Source: Bacillus_I endophytica_A
GTDB lineage: Bacteria > Bacillota > Bacilli > Bacillales > Bacillaceae_H
DNA length: 64,000 nucleotides
Assembly: GCF_026790145.1 (NCBI RefSeq)
Contig: NZ_JALAMS010000001.1
Span: 558,001 to 622,000 of the forward strand
Direction: 5' to 3'
Both the position numbers and the translations under genes were made by a program. Shown here piece after piece: positions 52,292 to 61,099 of this stretch. Numbering within the stretch: the first letter of the stretch is position 1; each line of letters starts with the position of its first letter. The notes beneath the pieces were generated by a model, which was not told the origin of the DNA, did no database searches, and was given only the letters and a program-made list of their open reading frames with translations.

Positions 52292-52492
52292 TTGAATCGT
52301 AAGGAGATATTAGAAGAGCTTACTCATCTTTCAGATTATTATTGTGAAGGGTGTTTAATCAAAAAAACGCTAAATAAAGAAAAAGGGAAAAAGCACGCTC
52401 AAACCTTTTGTATAAAGCAATGTACAGTAGGAGAGAAGCTTCAGAAGTACGGTGAGTTACTTATGACAGAGCCTGCTCGAAATAAACAATAA
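52292..52492 (+). CDS. ypeQ: YpeQ, small zinc-finger protein
   Basis: 66 residues with two Cys pairs, YYCEGCLI and FCIKQCTVG (C-x2-C ... C-x3-C), a probable single zinc site typical of YpeQ. TTG 52292 is proposed as start, 9 nt after CAGGAG; an in-frame ATG 9 nt upstream directly abuts that site and cannot use it. Function unknown, 16 nt downstream of ypeP. Confidence 0.75.
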   Translation: MNRKEILEELTHLSDYYCEGCLIKKTLNKEKGKKHAQTFCIKQCTVGEKLQKYGELLMTEPARNKQ

Positions 52493-52528
52493 AAAGCTGA
52501 CAGACATCATTGTTCTGTCAGCTTTTTT
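52491..52528. terminator. Bidirectional terminator ypeQ / ypzA
   Basis: AAAAAGCTGACAGA (52491-52504) / TCTGTCAGCTTTTT (52514-52527). Confidence 0.92.
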
Positions 52529-52530
52529 GA

Positions 52531-52803
52531 TTATATCTTGGCTGCATTTAGCTGTTGTTCGCACTTTTGAAGCGTTTCTTCACAGCGTTGTAAAAAAGCT
52601 TCATCAACCCCTGTTGCGCTGTTTCTGGCACTTTCAAGCTGCGCTTTAGCAGATAACAGAGCCTCTGTTGCTTCTCTTAAACGTTCAGGGTCCATATTTC
52701 GCGTTGCTGCCCCAACAATGTTTTTTGTTGCTTCTACAGCTGCATTTGTTGCTCCAAGATCATTATACCCTGTTGTTACGTTATCATTTGAAAAGCGTTC
52801 CAC
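52531..52803 (-). CDS. ypzA: YpzA-like (DUF3813) protein
   Basis: 90 residues, helical and Ala-rich: ATNAAVEATKNIVGAATRNM, then LREATEALLSAKAQLESARN, resembling B. subtilis YpzA. Function unknown. GTG 52803 with GGAGGCGG 6-7 nt ahead is preferred; an earlier GTG 15 nt upstream overlaps the ribosome site. Conserved neighbour of ypeQ. Confidence 0.75.
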   Translation of the reverse strand: MERFSNDNVTTGYNDLGATNAAVEATKNIVGAATRNMDPERLREATEALLSAKAQLESARNSATGVDEAFLQRCEETLQKCEQQLNAAKI

Positions 52804-52884
52804 TATAACCGCCTCCACTTTTATATTTTTAGTTGTTCACCTTATAGATTGATTCGTTCGGACTAAAAATATGCAGAAGCTCTT

Positions 52885-53658
52885 TTATTCCTGAAGGTCG
52901 TGTTTATAGATGAAGCCCGTTATTAGAAGATTAAATTGACGCCAGTTTAGTGTTGGAAGTTCATGAAAAGCATCGTGAATAAAAAATACGTCTGAAGTGA
53001 GCTCATCGTAATAATGGTGATAATGACTCGTAATGTCATAGCGCGCTCCATACATAGCAAGAATAGGCCATGAGAATCGATGGAGATCATGAACAATATT
53101 GAAGCGATATGATTCAACATAAAATTGGTGCCAAACAGAAGGATTTGCTTTTTTCATATGCTGCAGAAGCTCATTTTTAAATGCTCTATCTCTAGTGTGT
53201 GCAAGTGAAATCACGTTGCTAACAAAAGAAGGAGACTTTTTGATAAAGTGAAGACCTAAGAGATGTTCCCATTGAAGAGGTCTTGTATTTACAATTGGGA
53301 AGCCTCCTGTTAGAATCAGTCCTTTTACACGTTCAGGGTAAAGAAGGCAAAATTGCTGAGCAACTGTTCCACCACATGAGTAGCTACAAAGAATTACTTT
53401 TTCAATGCCTAATACATCTAACAGTTCAACTAGCTCTTCAGCATACGTATTTAACAATCCGTATTTTATATAGCTCGGATTTTCGCTGTCTCCGCATCCT
53501 GATAAGTCAGGCATAATAACGCGAAACTGCTTTGCAAGCTCCTTTTGATAATAAAACACTTTGCGCCCCATACCAGCAGGATGAAGAAAAATAATAGGGA
53601 CGCCTTTTCCTTCATCCTCAATGAATAATTTTGTATCTTTCACATGATAATAAGGCAT
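52885..53658 (-). CDS. Alpha/beta fold hydrolase
   Basis: 257 residues. The nucleophile elbow is ILCSYSCGGTVAQQF (S-x-S-x-G-G, about residue 98), the oxyanion region is IFLHPAGMGRKVFYY, and the catalytic-type His is in IHDAFHELPTL (about 237). Soluble, no signal peptide. Substrate unknown: esterase, lactonase or peptidase-type. GAGGAG precedes ATG 53658. Confidence 0.83.
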   Translation of the reverse strand: MPYYHVKDTKLFIEDEGKGVPIIFLHPAGMGRKVFYYQKELAKQFRVIMPDLSGCGDSENPSYIKYGLLNTYAEELVELLDVLGIEKVILCSYSCGGTVAQQFCLLYPERVKGLILTGGFPIVNTRPLQWEHLLGLHFIKKSPSFVSNVISLAHTRDRAFKNELLQHMKKANPSVWHQFYVESYRFNIVHDLHRFSWPILAMYGARYDITSHYHHYYDELTSDVFFIHDAFHELPTLNWRQFNLLITGFIYKHDLQE

Positions 53659-53755
53659 TGTAAACTCCTCTATTGAAATGATTTCACTTTTTAATGAATA
53701 TCATTAGTTTGAGCAAGTTCTCCCGCCTTATACAAAGGAGTATTGTTGTTTAGAG

Positions 53756-54262
53756 TTACGAAAGAGCTGCTTTCGGTTTCTCTACCGTATCAGCTTTTTT
53801 TATGCGAGAAAAGCTGACGCGAAGAACAGCAAGAACGAGAACAGAAAAAAGAATGATCACAAGCGCCAATACGTCAGAAAAAATATTGCTTCCGCCAAAG
53901 GCAATGGTGAAAAGACCTTCAGCAACATATGTGGCAGGGAGAACGGCACTTATTTTCTCATAAAATAATGGAAGCATTTCGCGAGGTACCATAACGCCTG
54001 CACTAACAAGTTGGAGAGACAGTAAAATAATATTGAAAATCATTCCGCCTTGGCCAAATAAAATAATGAAAAGCTGGGTAAGAGATACGAAAGTAAGAAA
54101 GGTTAAAAACAAAAAGAACCATGTATAAAAAAGTGAAATATGCGAAGTTATACTGTAACAAGACATAAGCAAGACCGCAATTGTCGCAATGAATACAGAA
54201 AGAGTGACATTAATAATCTGACGTGCTCTAAAGAGAGACCATTTTGAAAATTGGTTTTTTAG
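53756..54262 (-). pseudogene. 5'-truncated ABC-2/YhgE-type membrane protein
   Basis: The open frame on the minus strand from about 54262 reads PLKNQFSKWSLFRARQIINV, then continues through four or five TM helices including GQGGMIFNIILLSLQLVSAG and EKISAVLPATYVAEGLF, the C-terminal part of YhgE/Pip- or ABC-2-type permeases. A TTG near 54172 could start a 138-residue protein, but no ribosome site is seen and the frame stops abruptly upstream without the N-terminal TM and extracytoplasmic domain. A deletion remnant is the best reading. Confidence 0.65.
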
Positions 54263-54344
54263 AGGTTATATTAACCACTTTCTTACATAATTTCTTCAAA
54301 ATAAGAGAAAATAGAAAGCAGAAGTAAAAAAAGGAGGGAAAGTC

Positions 54345-54488
54345 ATGAAAGAAAAGCAGAAACAAAATAATGAGAAATTAACATCTGAACTTGATGTAAC
54401 ACATGAACAAGTAAGCGATTCGTATATGGAAGGCGCTGTAAGCGAAGATACGTTTAATAGTGATGAAAGAAACGACCGAAAAGCCTAG
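54345..54488 (+). CDS. 47-residue acidic hypothetical protein
   Basis: MKEKQKQNNEKLTSELDVTH, EQVSDSYMEGAVSEDTFNSD, ERNDRKA: 47 residues, very hydrophilic, probably disordered, no Cys. Strong AAAGGAGGG 5-6 nt before ATG and a terminator overlapping the stop codon. Composition is like that of small forespore or general-stress peptides, but no family is recognised. Confidence 0.55.
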   Translation: MKEKQKQNNEKLTSELDVTHEQVSDSYMEGAVSEDTFNSDERNDRKA

Positions 54489-54506
54489 AATATTCTAGGC
54501 TTTTTT
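54479..54506. terminator. Bidirectional terminator, 47-aa gene / serine hydrolase
   Basis: AAAAGCCTAGAATA / TATTCTAGGCTTTT is a perfect palindrome that includes the stop codon of the small gene, followed by TT. It also serves the minus-strand hydrolase ending at 54505. Confidence 0.85.
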
Positions 54507-55644
54507 AGAGGAGATTTTTATATAGTTCTGTTACAAGAGGTCCATATTGTCCTGTCTTAAATTCATCACCTTCAAAAAGATTTAAAGATTTTAAAGGATC
54601 TTTTAGAGGAGAATGCTTCTTATTTGTAAGAAGGACAACTGTCAGTTCATGTGCTGGATCAATGATTGTTAGCGTGCCGGTCCACCCTGTATGACCAAAT
54701 GCAGAGGGACTTGCATGCTCTCCAAACATATACTTCATATCTCCGTTGTTTAAACGCCATCCAAGACCATAAGAAGGATTTCGCTGTGAAGGGGTAACAA
54801 ACGTTTTTGCAGTGCTTTCACTAAATAACTGTTTTGTTCCATATGAACCGTTGTGATGCATAATTTCTACCAAAACGGAAAGCTCATCAACAGTTGAAAA
54901 AAGACCCGCATGCCCTGAAATACCATCCATAGAGTAAAAGGCTTTTTCATCATGAACTTCACCTTGAAGCGTGTGTGTTCGAACATTTGGAAAATGAATA
55001 AATCCATCTCGTGTGTTACCCATTCGCTCTGTTGCTGCACAGTCAGAGCGAACATATCCCTTTCTTAGCGGGTTAAATAATGTTCGAGTTAATCCTAGCT
55101 TTTGAAATATCTCTTTTTCTACAAATAAATCGAGCTTTTGACAAGTTAATTTTTCAACAAGAGCACCAAGCATCATATAATCTAAATCACTGTAGAGATG
55201 TTGAGTATGTGGTTCATAAGAAAGCGGCGTTTTAAGAATATGCTCAATCGTTGTTAAACGATCTCGTGAATATAGATCTCCAGCTTTTTCACGATTATAG
55301 TATGGAAAATCAGCTGGAAATCCTGCGGTATGCTGTAAAAGATCGATAATACGTACGTTTTCTTTGAAAGAAGGAAAGTAGAAAGAGAGAGGAGAGAGCA
55401 GGTTTAGTTCTCCTTCTGTAACGAGTTTTTGTAATGCGAAGTTTGTAGCATACATTTTCGTGTTTGAAGCAAGATCAAATAATGTCTGCTTCTTAAGCCT
55501 TCGAGGATGTGAAAGAAGCTGCTTTTTCTCATATTTCTGTTGATATCCGCACGTTTCACGGTAAACTTCTTTTCCTTTTTTCTTTACAAGCAAAGAACCA
55601 CCCGGAAATCCTTTCTCCACATCTTTTTTAATCAAGTTCTCCAT
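54505..55644 (-). CDS. Serine beta-lactamase-like hydrolase (class C fold)
   Basis: 379 residues, beta-lactamase/penicillin-binding-protein C-like fold. Catalytic S-x-x-K in FDLASNTKMYATN (about residues 56-59), the Y-x-N-like YSDLDYMMLG (about 146) and the third motif HTGWTGTL (about 318). LLQHTAGFPADFPYY is a typical block. No signal peptide, so it acts in the cytosol or reaches the surface by an unusual way; may be an esterase or D-amino peptidase (like YbbE). AAAGGATG precedes ATG 55644. Confidence 0.85.
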   Translation of the reverse strand: MENLIKKDVEKGFPGGSLLVKKKGKEVYRETCGYQQKYEKKQLLSHPRRLKKQTLFDLASNTKMYATNFALQKLVTEGELNLLSPLSFYFPSFKENVRIIDLLQHTAGFPADFPYYNREKAGDLYSRDRLTTIEHILKTPLSYEPHTQHLYSDLDYMMLGALVEKLTCQKLDLFVEKEIFQKLGLTRTLFNPLRKGYVRSDCAATERMGNTRDGFIHFPNVRTHTLQGEVHDEKAFYSMDGISGHAGLFSTVDELSVLVEIMHHNGSYGTKQLFSESTAKTFVTPSQRNPSYGLGWRLNNGDMKYMFGEHASPSAFGHTGWTGTLTIIDPAHELTVVLLTNKKHSPLKDPLKSLNLFEGDEFKTGQYGPLVTELYKNLL

Positions 55645-55824
55645 TTTTTCACATCCTTTTTATTCCTTTTTTCTAGTCTATCATAGTACTAAAAAAAGTT
55701 AACTTTTCATAGATTATGATTATGCGTTATAAAGTGTTTTAATTTTCAAAAAAAAGGTTATTAAGATTAAGAGTTAGAAGTTTGTTCAAAAATCGTAAAA
55801 TATGTTTTGATAGGGAGGAATAAG

Positions 55825-57090
55825 ATGAAAAATGAAACAGTAGTAAAAGAACATCTTGCAGAAAAATATAAAGAGGTGCGAGCATGCACGGAAAAAATTG
55901 TAGCTCCGCTTCAAACAGAAGATTATATTATTCAAGCAGGACCTGATGCAAGCCCTCCAAAGTGGCATCTTGCCCATACAACATGGTTTTTTGAACGATT
56001 TGTTTTAAAAGAATATAAGACTACATACGAATCACTTAACGATCAATTTGACTATCTTTTTAATTCATACTATGAAACAGTTGGAGAATTTCACCCTCGA
56101 GCGAAAAGGGGAGTTCTTGCTAGACCGAGTATTGAGGAAGTAAAGCAATATCGATATTACGTTGATGCACATATGAAAGAACTTTTTGAAGAATTAACAG
56201 AGGAAAATAGAGATAAAGTTCTTTCTATCGTTGAAATCGGCCTTCAGCATGAGCAACAGCACCAAGAACTTCTTTTAACAGATATTAAATATAACTTTTT
56301 CACCAACCCTCTGCTTCCTGCATATATTAGTCAAACTACAGAAGAAAATGGAAAAAGGAAGGAGACGTCATTTATTGAAATAGAAGGAGGACTTATTGAA
56401 GTTGGACATGGTGATTCTTCATTCTCATTTGATAATGAGCGCCCTTGTCATAAAGTATGGTTAGAGCCTTACCGAATTGCTGATGCGCCTGTTACTAATC
56501 GAGAATATATAGAATTTATCGAAGATGGAGGGTATGAACGACCAGAGTTATGGCTTTCAGACGGATGGGCTCATATCAAAAAAGAAGGATGGAAACATCC
56601 TTTATACTGGGAAAAAGATGGTGATGAATGGAGTATCTTTACTCTGCACGGACAAAGCACTTTAAACTTAGATGAACCTGTTTGTCATGTGAGTTTCTAT
56701 GAGGGAGACGCTTTTGCGCGCTGGAAAGGGAAAAGGTTGCCAACAGAGCAGGAATGGGAACATGCTTTTAGTGGAATAGAATGTGAAGGCAACTTTGTTG
56801 AAAACAACTTTTATCATCCAAATTCACAGTATAAAGGAAACGGTCCGCTTTATAAAGGATATGGAGATGTGTGGGAGTGGACGCGTAGTCCATACGTACC
56901 GTATCCAAAAAGCAAACCTTTAGAAGGGGCACTTGGAGAATACAATGCAAAATTCATGTGTAATCAAATGGTGTTAAAAGGCGGTTCTTGTGCAACTCCT
57001 CACAGTCATATCCGTCCAACATATAGAAACTTCTTTCAGCCGGAAAAACGCTGGCAATTTACGGGTTTCCGCTTAGCGGAGGACATATAA
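55825..57090 (+). CDS. egtB: Ergothioneine biosynthesis EgtB (hercynine sulfoxide synthase)
   Basis: 421 residues. An N-terminal DinB_2 domain (about 10-160) holds the non-heme iron ligands: His in KWHLAHTTWFFER (about 51) and the H-x3-H-x-E motif in LQHEQQHQELLLTD (about 142-148). The FGE-sulfatase domain (about 175-420) has EIEGGLIEVGHGD, GDAFARWKGKRLPTEQEWEH and VLKGGSCATPHSHIRPTYRN. The enzyme joins hercynine to a thiol (cysteine or gamma-glutamylcysteine) with O2. ATG 55825 follows GGGAGG; an in-frame TTG 18 nt upstream would consume that site. egtD follows with no gap. The 180-nt upstream gap has only a weak Fur/PerR-like 7-1-7 sequence near 55711. Confidence 0.9.
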   Translation: MKNETVVKEHLAEKYKEVRACTEKIVAPLQTEDYIIQAGPDASPPKWHLAHTTWFFERFVLKEYKTTYESLNDQFDYLFNSYYETVGEFHPRAKRGVLARPSIEEVKQYRYYVDAHMKELFEELTEENRDKVLSIVEIGLQHEQQHQELLLTDIKYNFFTNPLLPAYISQTTEENGKRKETSFIEIEGGLIEVGHGDSSFSFDNERPCHKVWLEPYRIADAPVTNREYIEFIEDGGYERPELWLSDGWAHIKKEGWKHPLYWEKDGDEWSIFTLHGQSTLNLDEPVCHVSFYEGDAFARWKGKRLPTEQEWEHAFSGIECEGNFVENNFYHPNSQYKGNGPLYKGYGDVWEWTRSPYVPYPKSKPLEGALGEYNAKFMCNQMVLKGGSCATPHSHIRPTYRNFFQPEKRWQFTGFRLAEDI

Positions 57091-58032
57091 ATGACAAGTG
57101 TAAAAGCGATGGAAAAATCATTTTATAAAGATGTTTTGACTGGATTACGCTTAGTTCCTAAAAGATTAGAACCTAAATATTTATATGATTATCGAGGTTC
57201 AGAGCTTTTTGAAGAAATTACAAAAACTCCAGAATACTATCCAACACGTACAGAAATGGGAATTTTGAAAAAAGAGCTTAATAGTATTTCTGACTATATT
57301 GGGGATGAGGCAGCATTAATTGAATTTGGAAGCGGAAGCAGTGAAAAAATCAAATTTTTATTGCATCATTTGAAAGGTATTAAAGAGTATGTGGCGATTG
57401 ATATATCTGAAAGCTTTTTGCTACAGTCTGTAGAGAAATTGAAGAAAGAGCACCAACATCTTTATGTGCATACTGTTTGTGCCGACTATACAGTTCCATT
57501 CTCTCTTCCTTCTTTAAAAGTGAAAAAGAAAGTTTTATTCTTTCCAGGTTCGACAATTGGAAACTTTGATAAACAAGAAAGGAAGACTTTTTTAAATCAA
57601 ATGTCTACTCTTCTAACAAAAGGAGACGGGTTTATCATTGGAGTAGATTTGAAAAAGGATGAAAAATTGCTTCATTCCGCCTATAACGATGCCAAACAGG
57701 TAACACGAGCCTTTAACTTAAATTTACTTCAGCGGATGAACCGCGAGCTTCTTGCTAATTTTATGGTGGAGAATTTCGAGCATAAAGCTTTTTACAATCA
57801 TGAAGAAGGGCGAATTGAGATGCATATTGAGAGCTTGAAAGATCAGATTGTTACAATTGGTGAAGAAGAAATCTCATTTCAAAAGGGAGAGACAATTCAT
57901 ACAGAAAGCTCTTATAAGTTTTCAGTGCAAGAGTTTCAAAATCTTGCGAAGGAAGCGAACTTTATCCCCAAAAAAGTATGGACAGATGAAGAGAATTTAT
58001 TTAGTGTTCATTATCTCGAAGTGAAGGCATAA
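57091..58032 (+). CDS. egtD: L-histidine N-alpha-trimethyltransferase EgtD
   Basis: 313 residues, SAM-dependent methyltransferase making hercynine (N-alpha-trimethylhistidine) from histidine. Family blocks: LYDYRGSELFEEITKTPEYY (about 29-48), IEFGSGSSEKIKFLL (SAM site, about 74), YVAIDISESFL, FFPGSTIGNF, IGVDLKKDEKLLHSAYND and ITRAFNLNLLQRMNREL-like TRAFNLNLLQRMNREL. The tail carries HTESSYKFSVQEF, where EgtD binds the histidine amine. Starts 1 nt after the egtB stop, so they are one operon. Product feeds EgtB. Confidence 0.92.
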   Translation: MTSVKAMEKSFYKDVLTGLRLVPKRLEPKYLYDYRGSELFEEITKTPEYYPTRTEMGILKKELNSISDYIGDEAALIEFGSGSSEKIKFLLHHLKGIKEYVAIDISESFLLQSVEKLKKEHQHLYVHTVCADYTVPFSLPSLKVKKKVLFFPGSTIGNFDKQERKTFLNQMSTLLTKGDGFIIGVDLKKDEKLLHSAYNDAKQVTRAFNLNLLQRMNRELLANFMVENFEHKAFYNHEEGRIEMHIESLKDQIVTIGEEEISFQKGETIHTESSYKFSVQEFQNLAKEANFIPKKVWTDEENLFSVHYLEVKA

Positions 58033-58064
58033 AAAAAGACAGCCAAGTGGCTGTCTTTTTTTCT
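58031..58064. terminator. Bidirectional terminator egtD / katA
   Basis: AAAAAAAGACAGCC (58031-58044) / GGCTGTCTTTTTTT (58049-58062), loop AAGT. Confidence 0.93.
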
Positions 58065-58066
58065 TC

Positions 58067-59527
58067 TTATTTTACTTCTTGAGGCACTTCTAGGCCAAGG
58101 CCTTTTGCAATGCGTGTTCCAAAATCAGGATCTGCTTTATAGAAGTGTCCGGTTTGACGAATTTTAATTTCTTCTTTTTCAACAGGTGTCATTTCATTTA
58201 CGATTGTTTGAACAATGCGATCTTGCTCTTCTTTACTCATTAAACGGTAAAGATCACCTGCTTGTGTATAATGATCGTTATGATCATACGCTACGCTTTC
58301 AGCAACACCTGAAACAGGGAATGAAGCCTGCTTGTTTTCAGGTGATTCTGTTGGACCATTATAGCTGTTTGGCTCATAGTAAACAGAACCTTTTCCATTG
58401 TCATCAAAGCGCATTTGACCATCGCGCTGATAGTTTTTCACATCTGCACGTGGACGGTTGATTGGAAGTGCTTGGTGGTTTGCGCCAACGCGATAGCGAT
58501 GTGCATCATGATAAGCAAATAAACGTCCTTGAAGCATTTTGTCTGGTGATACGTCAACACCAGGAACAAGTGTGCCAGGAGAGAATGTTGCTTGTTCTAC
58601 TTCTGCAAAATAGTTCTCTGGGTTACGATCAAGTACCATACGGCCCACTTCAATTAGTGGATAGTCTTTTTGAGACCATGTTTTGGTAACATCAAATGGA
58701 TCAAAGCGATATGTGTTAGCATCTTCAAGCGGCATAATTTGAACGTAAAGTTTCCATGCTGGGAAATCTTTGTTTTCAATTGCGTTAAATAAATCTTCTG
58801 TATGGTAATCAGGATTTTCACCCGCAATTTTTGTGGCTACATCTGGATGAAGGTTTTTAACACCTTGTTCTGTTTTGAAATGATACTTAATCCAAACGCC
58901 GTCACCATCTTTATTTGTCCATTTGAATGTATGACTCCCGAAACCGTGCATATGACGGAACGTTGCTGGAATTCCTCTGTCACCCATTAAGTATGTGACT
59001 TGGTGAAGCGATTCTGGTGATAGAGACCAGAAATCCCATACAGCTGTTGGATTTTTTAAATGTGTTTGTGGATGACGCTTTTGTGTATGAATGAAATCAG
59101 GGAACTTAATAGCATCACGAATAAAGAAAATAGGCGTATTGTTTCCAACGATATCGTAGTTTCCTTCTTCTGTATAAAACTTAACAGCGAATCCGCGTGG
59201 GTCTCGTACTGTGTCAGCAGATCCATTTTCACCTGCAACAGTTGAAAAACGAATAAATAGTGGCGTACGTTTGCCAACTTCTGATAAAAAGTCTGCTTTT
59301 GTATATTTTGTTACATCATTTGTTACTTCAAAGTAGCCGTGTGCTCCTGCACCTTTAGCATGAACAACACGCTCTGGTACACGCTCTCTATTAAAATGTG
59401 CTAGTTTTTCTAGCAAATGAACGTCTTGGATAAGCGTTGGACCTCTTGAGCCTGCTGTAATTGAATTTTGATTGTCTCCAACAGGAGCTCCCCAACTAGT
59501 TGTAAGATTATTATTGTTATTCCCCAT
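58067..59527 (-). CDS. katA: Heme catalase KatA (clade 3)
   Basis: 486 residues. Catalytic His in RVVHAKGAGAHGYFEVT (about 62), Asn in NNTPIFFIRDAIKFPDF (about 134) and the proximal heme Tyr in GRLFAYHDAHRYRVG (about 344). Small-subunit vegetative catalase, similar to B. subtilis KatA; decomposes H2O2 in the cytosol. ATG 59527 with AGGTGA ahead. A perfect PerR box upstream shows it is peroxide-inducible. Confidence 0.96.
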   Translation of the reverse strand: MGNNNNNLTTSWGAPVGDNQNSITAGSRGPTLIQDVHLLEKLAHFNRERVPERVVHAKGAGAHGYFEVTNDVTKYTKADFLSEVGKRTPLFIRFSTVAGENGSADTVRDPRGFAVKFYTEEGNYDIVGNNTPIFFIRDAIKFPDFIHTQKRHPQTHLKNPTAVWDFWSLSPESLHQVTYLMGDRGIPATFRHMHGFGSHTFKWTNKDGDGVWIKYHFKTEQGVKNLHPDVATKIAGENPDYHTEDLFNAIENKDFPAWKLYVQIMPLEDANTYRFDPFDVTKTWSQKDYPLIEVGRMVLDRNPENYFAEVEQATFSPGTLVPGVDVSPDKMLQGRLFAYHDAHRYRVGANHQALPINRPRADVKNYQRDGQMRFDDNGKGSVYYEPNSYNGPTESPENKQASFPVSGVAESVAYDHNDHYTQAGDLYRLMSKEEQDRIVQTIVNEMTPVEKEEIKIRQTGHFYKADPDFGTRIAKGLGLEVPQEVK

Positions 59528-59569
59528 ACTAGATTCACCTCATATTTGTAATATAAATAGCTTAATATC

Positions 59570-59619
59570 ATAATAACATCTATCAATAAAAAATCAATAC
59601 TTAATTATAATTATTATAA
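59570..59619 (-). promoter_or_regulatory. katA promoter with perfect PerR box
   Basis: TTATAATTATTATAA (59605-59619) matches the PerR consensus TTATAATNATTATAA at every position. On the minus strand it is followed by a -35 TTGATT (59597-59592) and, after 16 nt, a -10 TATTAT (59575-59570). Confidence 0.88.
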
Positions 59620-59677
59620 ATAAATATTTTATATAAAATATAAAAGGGTAATATTGGAAAGTGAAAGGGGTAAAATA

Positions 59678-59709
59678 AAAAGAGCTTACAGCAAAATAAG
59701 CCCTTTTTA
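59678..59709. terminator. Terminator of the alcohol dehydrogenase gene
   Basis: AAAAAGAGCTTA and TAAGCCCTTTTT form a stem with one mismatch around CAGCAAAA; T-rich on both strands. Confidence 0.6.
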
Positions 59710-59766
59710 TTTATTCTAATGCATTTCTTATCAATTTAGAAATTTTAAGTTCTCTTTTATAATAAT

Positions 59767-60900
59767 TTATGGTTTTAACACCACTTTAATGCAATTATCT
59801 TGTTTGTTATTAAAAATATCGTACCCGTGTGAAGCTTTTTCTAATGGAAGGGTATGCGTAATAATTTGGGTTGGATCGATTTCTTCTTTAATAATTTGCT
59901 CGTACATTTTCGGCATATAGCTTCTTGCGTGTGCTTGTCCCATTTTTAAGGTAACATTTCTTGAAAAGAAGGGACCTAGTGGGAACATATTGTACAAGCC
60001 ACCATATAAGCCTGTTAGTTGAACAGTTCCACATTTTCTTACTGCTTTTGTGGCAATTTGAATAGGACCCATTGTTCCACCTTGTAGCTTTAGTTTTTGT
60101 TCTACATATTCGAGAGGAGATTTTTTTCCATCCATTCCAACGCAGTCAATGACAACATCTGCGCCACCCTTTGTAATTTCTTTTAGTGTTTCGCCCATAT
60201 CGTCATACTGAGTGAAATCAAACGTTTCTGTTTTGTTCATTTTTTTAGAATGATTGAGGCGATAATCAAAGTAATCAACGGCAATTACGCGATCCGCTCC
60301 TTTTTGCCATGCAAATTTTTGAGCCATAAGACCTACAGGGCCGCATCCTAACACAATCACAGTATCTCCTTTTTTTACGCCTGCATTTTCGACACTCCAA
60401 TAGGCGGTTGGTAAAACGTCTGATAGAAATAGAAGTTTTTCATCTTCGAGCTCACAGCTTTCTGGAATAACAAAAGGTGTATAATTTCCGAAAGGAACGC
60501 GCAAATATTCCGCTTGCCCGCCAGGATAGTTGCCAAACTTTTCGGAGTAGCCAAAAAGGCCTCCAGAATCATAGTGAGGATTTGAATTATCACACTGACT
60601 TTCAAGATGATTGTCACAGTATGGACAGCTTCCACAAGCAACTGTAAAAGGAATAACAACTCTGTCCCCTTTTTTTACTTTTGTCACCTCTGGTCCAATG
60701 TCCTCCACAATCCCCATTGGTTCGTGTCCGATAACATATCCAATTGGAAGCGGGAAATTTCCTTGATAAAGGTGCAAATCAGACCCGCAAATTGCTGTTG
60801 ATGTAATTTTAACAATAACATCTTGTGCATCTTGAATTTTTGGTGCTTCCACTTCTTTTACGGCAATTTCTTTTTTTCCTTGATATGTGACAGCTTTCAT
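59767..60900 (-). CDS. Zinc-dependent alcohol/formaldehyde-type dehydrogenase
   Basis: 377 residues, medium-chain dehydrogenase (FdhA/threonine-dehydrogenase-like). Catalytic zinc Cys in TAICGSDLHLYQG (about 38), His in GYVIGHEPMGIVED (about 60), structural zinc set CGSCPYCDNHLESQC (four Cys, about 90-104) and the Rossmann motif VLGCGPVGLMA (about 184). Substrate may be formaldehyde or another aldehyde/alcohol. GGAGG precedes ATG 60900; an in-frame start 15 nt upstream is not supported. Divergent from a manganese catalase gene. Confidence 0.87.
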   Translation of the reverse strand: MKAVTYQGKKEIAVKEVEAPKIQDAQDVIVKITSTAICGSDLHLYQGNFPLPIGYVIGHEPMGIVEDIGPEVTKVKKGDRVVIPFTVACGSCPYCDNHLESQCDNSNPHYDSGGLFGYSEKFGNYPGGQAEYLRVPFGNYTPFVIPESCELEDEKLLFLSDVLPTAYWSVENAGVKKGDTVIVLGCGPVGLMAQKFAWQKGADRVIAVDYFDYRLNHSKKMNKTETFDFTQYDDMGETLKEITKGGADVVIDCVGMDGKKSPLEYVEQKLKLQGGTMGPIQIATKAVRKCGTVQLTGLYGGLYNMFPLGPFFSRNVTLKMGQAHARSYMPKMYEQIIKEEIDPTQIITHTLPLEKASHGYDIFNNKQDNCIKVVLKP

Positions 60901-61099
60901 ATATAACCTCCACACCTCTCTTATTGTCTTATTTATCGTTCTCTTAGCCTATGTAAAATATAAGCATCCTTTTACATCGGACTTTTCGCTTTTAGGAAGA
61001 GAGAAAAAGTGAAGACTTCACATAAACTTGTTATTGTTCGGGCATATTGAAAAGGGGAAATTTTCAACTGCTTTTAAAAAGAAAAAAGGGGTGCTTTGT

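Noticed and set aside
55711..55725. Possible PerR or Fur box upstream of egtB
   Set aside because: AGATTATGATTATGC matches PerR at only 9 and Fur 7-1-7 at 10 of 14 informative positions; in AT-rich DNA this is close to chance.
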